A stretch of 64,000 bases of DNA from Bimastos eiseni (Eukaryota > Annelida > Clitellata > Crassiclitellata > Lumbricidae). The position numbers were made by a program, and so were the translations under genes. Shown here in pieces: positions 59,401 to 64,000 of this stretch (position 1 is the stretch's first letter; each line of letters opens with the position of its first letter). The DNA lies in NCBI GenBank assembly GCA_959347315.1, contig OY365806.1, positions 27,332,811-27,396,810 on the forward strand, written 5' to 3'. The notes below the pieces were generated by a model that ran no database searches, was not told where the DNA came from, and saw nothing but the letters and a program-made list of their open reading frames with translations.

Positions 59401-62400
59401 ATCAGGTAATGTAATAAGATACATAAGTGACATATCAGGTAATGTGGAGGTTTTGCAAGTTTTTAATGCATTAAAAAGTTTCTCTGTTCAATTAATTAAC
59501 ATTTATCTGTAAAACAAAACCTGAAATAAAAAAGCAACTCATTTTTGAGTGCATCATAGATAACAACAGCAATGTGTCTTCATTTGCCTTATAACAAACA
59601 CATAATAATAAGTGTACAGCAATTACCATTTGGCTGAATGTCCTTTCTTGGCTGTGTGTCAAACTGTTTCAGGGCTTGTTTTGTAGCATAAGTAACAACT
59701 GGTGCTTGGCCGTGAAGTTCTCTCTTGGGCAGTTTCTCCATCATCAGACGACAGCTGTTTTCTGATCCAATCACCACTGTAGCAAATCTAAAAGCATCAA
59801 ACACAACACACTATAGACACTGGTAAGCAACTTCTGCAAGGAAGCTCGAATACATTCAAGCACAACTCGTGTTGTTGTTAACACTTTATCGACCGTCGAC
59901 CACCTTGTGCTGTCAATTCCATGAACTCTAGCAACCTTCTCCAATTCTTTCTTGCCTAAGTCGCGTCCCTTAATTTCTCCAGGTTCATTCCGGTTTTTTC
60001 GTGTATTTCGTCCATTCATTTTTTTCTTTGGGCGCCCCCTTTTCTTCCTTCCTTTTCCACATGCCAGCATCATTTCCTTTTCCAATCCATCTGATCGCAT
60101 AACATGTCCGAAGACATGTATGACATGGTTAAAATACATGGGAAACCAATCTGGCTGATCGTTAAAGGGTTAAAAGCTTCAATCAGACAGAACAATTAGT
60201 TTGTCACACCTTTGCAAATCCCATCAATTGACACAGACTTATGCCATGCCCTGTACCAGGTTGAGATCCCAGTCAAAAACTGTCCAAAGCTTTGGAATGT
60301 GCATCATAGTTTTATTTGTGCCATCGGTTCTTTGATTTGTGATTCAAATGCCTTTTAGGGCAGACAATGGCTTAGAAATTCCAGTTCCATGTGTGGCCCA
60401 GTCAACTCAGCTAATATTAAGTATGATGTTAATTGGACAATCAGTCATTGATGGCAAGAACTTGTCACCTTCTCACATATATGTCTGGCTAACAACATTT
60501 AAATCACTAACAGTTCATACATGGCTGCCTCAGGGCTAGTTTCATTGGCTCCTCATTTTCGTCCATAGTATAAATAAGAACCCATAAGAAGAATCTCCTA
60601 ATTCAGGTGAAGTAAAAACATGTAAGAAAGCATTAGTCAGACAAACCCTTTCGATTGGCCATTTGCTCTGTTCTCGTTAAACTTGATCTCAATTAAATCT
60701 GTTACTCCAACACCAGCAATGGCATCAGTCAGATCTTGGTCAGTTGTCCACTACAAGTAAATAAAGAATGCTTGAATACATTACAAATGAACAAATATGC
60801 ACAGCACAAAATAGAAACAATGCAGAATTAGTAAGAATTCACAATAATTTGAATACACTTTCTTTTAAAATCAATTTAGATAGAATCTAATATCAAACAC
60901 TGTTTTCCAATCATGAAAATTCTAGGCTGCTTCAACTGAGACACATTTCGGACAGAACTATATTTTTAAGCAAACTTTTAACAGATTAATCAAGTGCAAT
61001 TTTTTGGACCTGCCTAATAATTTTCGCAATCACAGATTGTTTGACAACATAGCAGGTTTGATCTAAGTAATACAAATGCTTTGGTCAGAGAACACAATTG
61101 TTGCACTGATTCAGCAAAAGTTAAGAATTGTATGTTACTTATAACTGTATTTGACTTTGGGCTTCCTAACAAATATATCAGCTAACATCTATTGCTTTGT
61201 TAACATTTATCATTAATTAATTAATTGTACCTTTTGAGTGATACAAACTCATCATGCACATGAACAAGTATGTACTTGAAAGCTGAAAGCATTAATATAA
61301 CATCAGCAGATTTGCATAAACATACCTGTACTAAGCACAATTGAAACGTTAGCAAACGGTCTCACGCAATGTTCTGATATATAGCTTTCTAAAAACCATA
61401 GCTAATTAGTTATGATTAATCACACAATAAACAGTGCATCATGAATTTTAATCAGTAACTTGCATAAATTTATACACACAATTTTTACATTGATTCACTT
61501 CTCATTATAATTTCCACTGAGTACCGAATGCGAGTATTTGTAAGTGCTATATGCCGGATCCGGGTACAAACCGAATAGTAGTGGCAACTCTAGCCCCACG
61601 AGTACCATCCGCAGGCAAAGCTTAAAATTTTCGACTTTTGTCACCTTCACAATTTCGCGTAATGAAAAATTAGAAAAATAAATGTTTATGCCTGTAATAA
61701 CTACTAATATGACTTTAAATTTTTTTATTTTTGTGTATAGATTGTTAAATGTTTATGAAAAACTTATTTCAATAAAAAAAAATTACTTTTAACTATTTGT
61801 ATGTGTAATATTCGAGATATTCGGCCGAGGCGAATGTCCGAGGCGATTTCCGGTTATGCGAAAATTATTAAGTTGAGCCAAAACAAACACCTCCAGTCAC
61901 TGGCTTATTTCGTGCATGGTTCACACACTGCCCATGTATATTAGTGCACTAGTTTTGCAAAAGGCCACAGAAGAAATTTGTTGGATTATCCTGTTTATCC
62001 CTTGCCTCTACCACCCCTCAACCTAACTAGAAACAACTGGACCTTCAGTATGGGACTGTCCTCTATGTTCTGCACTAAAAGGACCAGGGACAATGGCCAC
62101 AGGCAATGTGTGAAACCTGGAATTTTACATATAAAATGCCTGGTTTTTAGGCAATTTGTAAAATCCCCTGTTTAGGGTTAGGCATAGGGTTAGTGTAAAT
62201 TGCCTAAGTATTTTAAAAAATCCCTGATTTCACACATTGCCGGTAACATATATAGGTGCATGCACGTATATATGCATGTATATGTTCATGTAAGTATTGA
62301 CAATTTTCTTGCATCATACAATAAAAGAGTAATCGAGTACACACCCAAGTCAAGTTAGCGACATAAAGAGCAATCTTCTTTCCAGAATATGATCCAGAAT

Positions 62401-62437
62401 AACTTCCAGAACGACCTGTATGTGAGCCATGTTTTGC
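50135..62437 (-). CDS. CPSF6: CPSF6 ortholog (cleavage factor Im 68-kDa subunit), 14 exons, amino-terminus missing
   Basis: Subunit of cleavage factor Im, which with the NUDT21/CPSF5 dimer binds UGUA elements and steers pre-mRNA 3'-end cleavage and alternative polyadenylation in the nucleus. Fourteen exons join in frame to 1821 nt, 606 residues plus stop. Order: RRM (about residues 20-95; RNP2 [13 protein letters not shown]1 NGQSKGFATV), LPKRELHGQ directly after it, a long Pro/Gly region (about 120-350) including [12 protein letters not shown], a conserved helical block ([52 protein letters not shown]; about 430-510), and an RS/RE-rich tail from about 515. The protein is close in length to human CPSF6. 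CPSF7 is the alternative, but block order and the HVNPAFFP motif favour CPSF6. The first coding exon or exons lie beyond 62437 and were not identified. Confidence 0.95.
51433..51485. repeat. Short hairpin in CPSF6 intron
   Basis: TAATGACCAGCG (51433-51444) pairs with CGCTGGTCGTTA (51474-51485), one mismatch. A similar end (GATCGTTAAAGGGTTAA) occurs alone near 60157-60173 and suggests a small transposon family. Confidence 0.5.
51569..51716 (-). CDS. CPSF6: CPSF6 exon m (conserved helical block)
   Basis: Encodes [20 protein letters not shown] to [11 protein letters not shown], nearly invariant in the family. Acceptor CATTTAG, donor TCAAA/GTATGG. Confidence 0.95.
52575..52687 (-). CDS. CPSF6: CPSF6 exon l (conserved helical block)
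   Basis: Encodes [19 protein letters not shown] and [16 protein letters not shown]. Acceptor GCTTTAG, donor GCAG/GTCGGT. Confidence 0.92.
53120..53182 (-). CDS. CPSF6: CPSF6 exon k (63 nt)
   Basis: Encodes [20 protein letters not shown]. Same phase at both ends as exon j, so it is also a possible cassette. Donor TAG/GTTGTC. Confidence 0.75.
53929..53985 (-). CDS. CPSF6: CPSF6 exon j (57 nt)
   Basis: Encodes [19 protein letters not shown]. Same phase at both ends, so it could be skipped without changing the frame. Weak donor AAG/GTTAAT. Confidence 0.75.
54710..54741. repeat. Perfect 13-bp hairpin in CPSF6 intron
   Basis: GGCCAATCACCTT, six-base loop, then the exact complement. Overlapping its right edge, CCCACCAACT (54740-54749) is complementary to 54792-54801. 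Confidence 0.85.
55377..55492 (-). CDS. CPSF6: CPSF6 exon i
   Basis: Encodes [19 protein letters not shown] and [13 protein letters not shown]. Acceptor AATTTGTAG, donor ACAG/GTATAA. Confidence 0.88.
55998..56152 (-). CDS. CPSF6: CPSF6 exon h (proline-rich, HVNPAFFP)
   Basis: Encodes [19 protein letters not shown] and [16 protein letters not shown]. Acceptor TTTTGAAG, donor GCA/GTAAGT. Confidence 0.9.
56285..56380 (-). CDS. CPSF6: CPSF6 exon g (proline-rich)
   Basis: Encodes [19 protein letters not shown] to TQHPPPV. Acceptor CTTAACAG, donor TCG/GTAAGA. Confidence 0.9.
57331..57430 (-). CDS. CPSF6: CPSF6 exon f (proline-rich)
   Basis: Encodes [16 protein letters not shown] to RAEWPRPP. Acceptor TTTTTTTAAG, donor CCAG/GTGAGT. 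Confidence 0.9.
57652..57776 (-). CDS. CPSF6: CPSF6 exon e (proline-rich, GC donor)
   Basis: Encodes [19 protein letters not shown] to AVGPPPPGM. The frame is kept only if the donor is GCAAGT (ATG/GCAAGT), a GC-AG intron. The nearby GT at 57647-57646 would shift exon f into a stop. Confidence 0.85.
58411..58623 (-). CDS. CPSF6: CPSF6 exon d (proline-rich)
   Basis: Encodes [20 protein letters not shown] through ILQAPRPYP. Acceptor TTGTTTCAG, donor CCAA/GTAAGA. Confidence 0.9.
59237..59445. repeat. 24-bp minisatellite in CPSF6 intron
   Basis: Eight tandem copies of GGTAATGTAATAAGTGACATATCA with point differences, one carrying a 9-bp insertion, then a partial ninth. Confidence 0.95.
59627..59787 (-). 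CDS. CPSF6: CPSF6 exon c (end of RRM)
   Basis: Encodes [19 protein letters not shown] and [18 protein letters not shown]. Acceptor GCTTTTAG, donor ATG/GTAATT. Confidence 0.93.
59900..60139 (-). mobile_element. LINE ORF2 carboxy-terminal fragment in CPSF6 intron
   Basis: The minus strand reads [30 protein letters not shown] and [13 protein letters not shown], the usual tail of non-LTR reverse transcriptase proteins. Truncated and in the sense orientation of CPSF6, between exons b and c. Confidence 0.75.
60647..60750 (-). CDS. CPSF6: CPSF6 exon b (RRM)
   Basis: Encodes [16 protein letters not shown] and [12 protein letters not shown]. Acceptor ACTTGTAG, donor AAAGG/GTTTGT; ends after two bases of a codon. 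Confidence 0.93.
61509..61623. repeat. Dispersed repeat, copy 1
   Basis: Shares TTTCCACTGAGTACCGAAT, GCCGGATCCGGGTAC and GAGTACCATCCG with 63882-63996 in the same orientation and order. Probably part of a MITE upstream of CPSF6 exon b. Confidence 0.8.
62098..62243. mobile_element. Small fold-back element
   Basis: CAGGCAATGTGTGAAACC near 62099 is complementary to the segment ending near 62242 (GATTTCACACATTGCCGG). A second pair, TTAGGCAATTTGTAAA and GTGTAAATTGCCTAA, lies inside it. Confidence 0.65.
62345..62437 (-). CDS. CPSF6: CPSF6 exon a (start of RRM)
   Basis: 31 codons, phase 0 at both ends. Gly/Ser/Tyr-rich lead, then [13 protein letters not shown]. Acceptor TTTTTAG, donor TGG/GTGTGT. 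Confidence 0.93.
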
Positions 62438-63881
62438 CTAAAAGTCAGCAATATACAGGAAAATTTAATGATGAAAGTGTAAGTCACATCTGCATAGACA
62501 GCTACATATTTATTTACACACATTAATACATGTACATAGTACTACAATGTAACAACATATTTACACACAAGTAGAACGTACATAAACTTCAAAAACAAGC
62601 ATACACTAGATATTATATCACTGTCCATAAATTCATCTCGTGTTTGCAGCCAACGGGTATGTAGAAGTGCTCGATGTATGGACATTAAAAGTCTGACTGA
62701 CCAGTATAAATCTCATTCTGAATTCAACACTAAGCTAATGCAGCAGGCCAAGTTGGGTTAATGAGGTTGTATGAGAAGGTCCACAGAACTGTATGAGCTA
62801 GAACATTATGTAATGTGTTGAAACCTAGAAACCTATTCACTTCAAGATCAAAAATAAAGTCTGCAAAAACGATGTCAGCATCATTTAGCAGGCTGTCTTG
62901 GCTAAGAGCAGATTGTATGTGCGTGTTGCCCTGATATCATTGACACAATATTTGCAAAGGCTTATATGAGACCAAAATATTAGATTACTGATTAAAATGG
63001 CTCCAAATGTTCCGAACAGTTTTGATAGCAGAAGAGCAGAATGAAGAGTAAGAGATAAAAGGGATCGGTGTGAGTCAAAACATGATTGCCTCAACTTTAT
63101 TTAGTTAACAAACTGACTCTGGAAATATGACGGTTTGCATAACTATATATATATTATAGCAACATAACAATCCAGTTGAAGTAATAGTCAAACTATAGGA
63201 CATGCAGGCACTGGCATCAGTGGCATCATCAGAGTCAACATTGACAACTGATTCATATTTTATTTATCATAGTCTCTGACAAGGACCCGCTCTGAACATT
63301 GCCATTTCAACAACAAGATTCCAGTCATCTTAAACCTGGGCAACTCTCCAGGTCATGTATCATCATCATCTTCATTTCTTGACACAATTTTTTGGCAGTG
63401 ACGAGTATCAATAAATTATCTCCTTTATTAGGGCGGAATTGGGCAAAAGGCACCCGAGTCCAAGGTATCAAGAGGTCATGTCGGTCTAAAGAATGGAGAG
63501 GATGACAAGTAGCAACTGAAATAGGACGACAGATAAAAGATAACAAAGATAACACGGAATATTACAGATAAAACCTCACTGGAAGAAAGGAAAAAGAACT
63601 TTCAACCGAATGCAGGACGAGCAGAAGCCATTGGCAGGAGGAGCAGAAGCCAGTGTAAGTACTAAGTCATGCATGTCGAGATATGTGAAAAGCGAGGAAG
63701 GCGGGCAATCTGACAGAAAGCTGCATTTAGCACAGGTTGAAGAGGAATTTAGATATATTTATTTATTTAAATATATTTAGGAATTTATATTGAATTTATA
63801 GTATGTTTTCAAGAGGTAGAGTTTGAAGTTGAAGATGGATACTGTAGTTTTTCATGTATTCTAGGGCATAACCGAGTAGAC
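62438..63881. other. Upstream of the first recognised CPSF6 exon; no exon identified
   Basis: I looked on the minus strand for the acidic CPSF6 amino-terminus and did not find it. It is probably intron, with the first exon beyond 64000. Confidence 0.45.
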
Positions 63882-63996
63882 AATTTCCACCGAGTACCGA
63901 ATCCGAGTATTTGGATGAACTATTTGCCGGATCCGGGTACGAACCGAATATTTGCGGCATATCTGGCAGCGAGTACCATCCGTAGGCAAAGCATAG
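63882..63996. repeat. Dispersed repeat, copy 2
   Basis: Homologous to 61509-61623, same orientation; may continue beyond the window end. Confidence 0.8.
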
Positions 63997-64000
63997 CTAA

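Noticed and set aside
59237..59445. Regularly repeated 24-bp units considered as a CRISPR array
   Set aside because: Units are directly contiguous with no unique spacers, and the context is a eukaryotic intron.

Overview
The window looks like part of an animal chromosome, most likely from a marine invertebrate. The evidence is spliced genes with GT-AG introns, long AT-rich intergenic DNA (roughly 37% GC by eye), tRNA-derived SINEs, LINE fragments, several hAT-type non-autonomous transposons with 8-bp target duplications, long microsatellites and a 200-N scaffold gap. I cannot name the species. Three host genes are supported, all on the minus strand: a CPSF6 ortholog, an ARL4-type small GTPase, and a TGF-beta/activin-like prodomain gene.

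Positions 1 to about 5300 hold the right-hand part of a decayed endogenous Polinton/adintovirus-like DNA virus that continues off the left edge. Seven minus-strand remnants (virion-type proteins, a packaging ATPase) face one plus-strand unit (zinc-ribbon, phospholipase A2-like and integrase domains) across a 26-bp AT-rich divergent promoter. Almost every gene is broken by frameshifts or stops. Most start codons carry an AT-rich motif directly upstream.

From 5.3 to 11 kb there are a SINE, a LINE fragment and ATT repeats, but no gene. From 11.3 to 20.9 kb lies a two-exon TGF-beta-family prodomain (signal peptide exon at 20418-20859, second exon at 11328-12022). Its 8.4-kb intron holds two hAT-like MITEs, a 121-bp-arm inverted repeat, a 30-bp perfect palindrome, LINE and SINE pieces and a CT array with the gap. 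No cystine-knot mature domain was found.

From 21 to 39.5 kb the DNA is mostly non-genic. It contains an ATGT satellite, a LINE tail, four hAT elements with TSDs or near-TSDs, another MITE and short hairpins. The intronless ARL4-type GTPase is at 39585-40160. From 40 to 50 kb I recognise no gene apart from a MITE and a SINE, although the base asymmetry from 43.3 kb onward suggests minus-strand transcription.

From 50.1 to 62.4 kb fourteen in-phase exons encode the RRM, proline-rich region, conserved helical block and RS-like tail of CPSF6 (607 codons including the stop). The amino-terminal exon or exons are outside the window or unrecognised. The three host genes act in unrelated processes (mRNA 3'-end processing, membrane/cytoskeleton signalling, secreted signalling), so they are neighbours rather than a pathway. 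The palindromic octamer TAGGCCTA is strongly over-represented outside the viral and CPSF6 segments.
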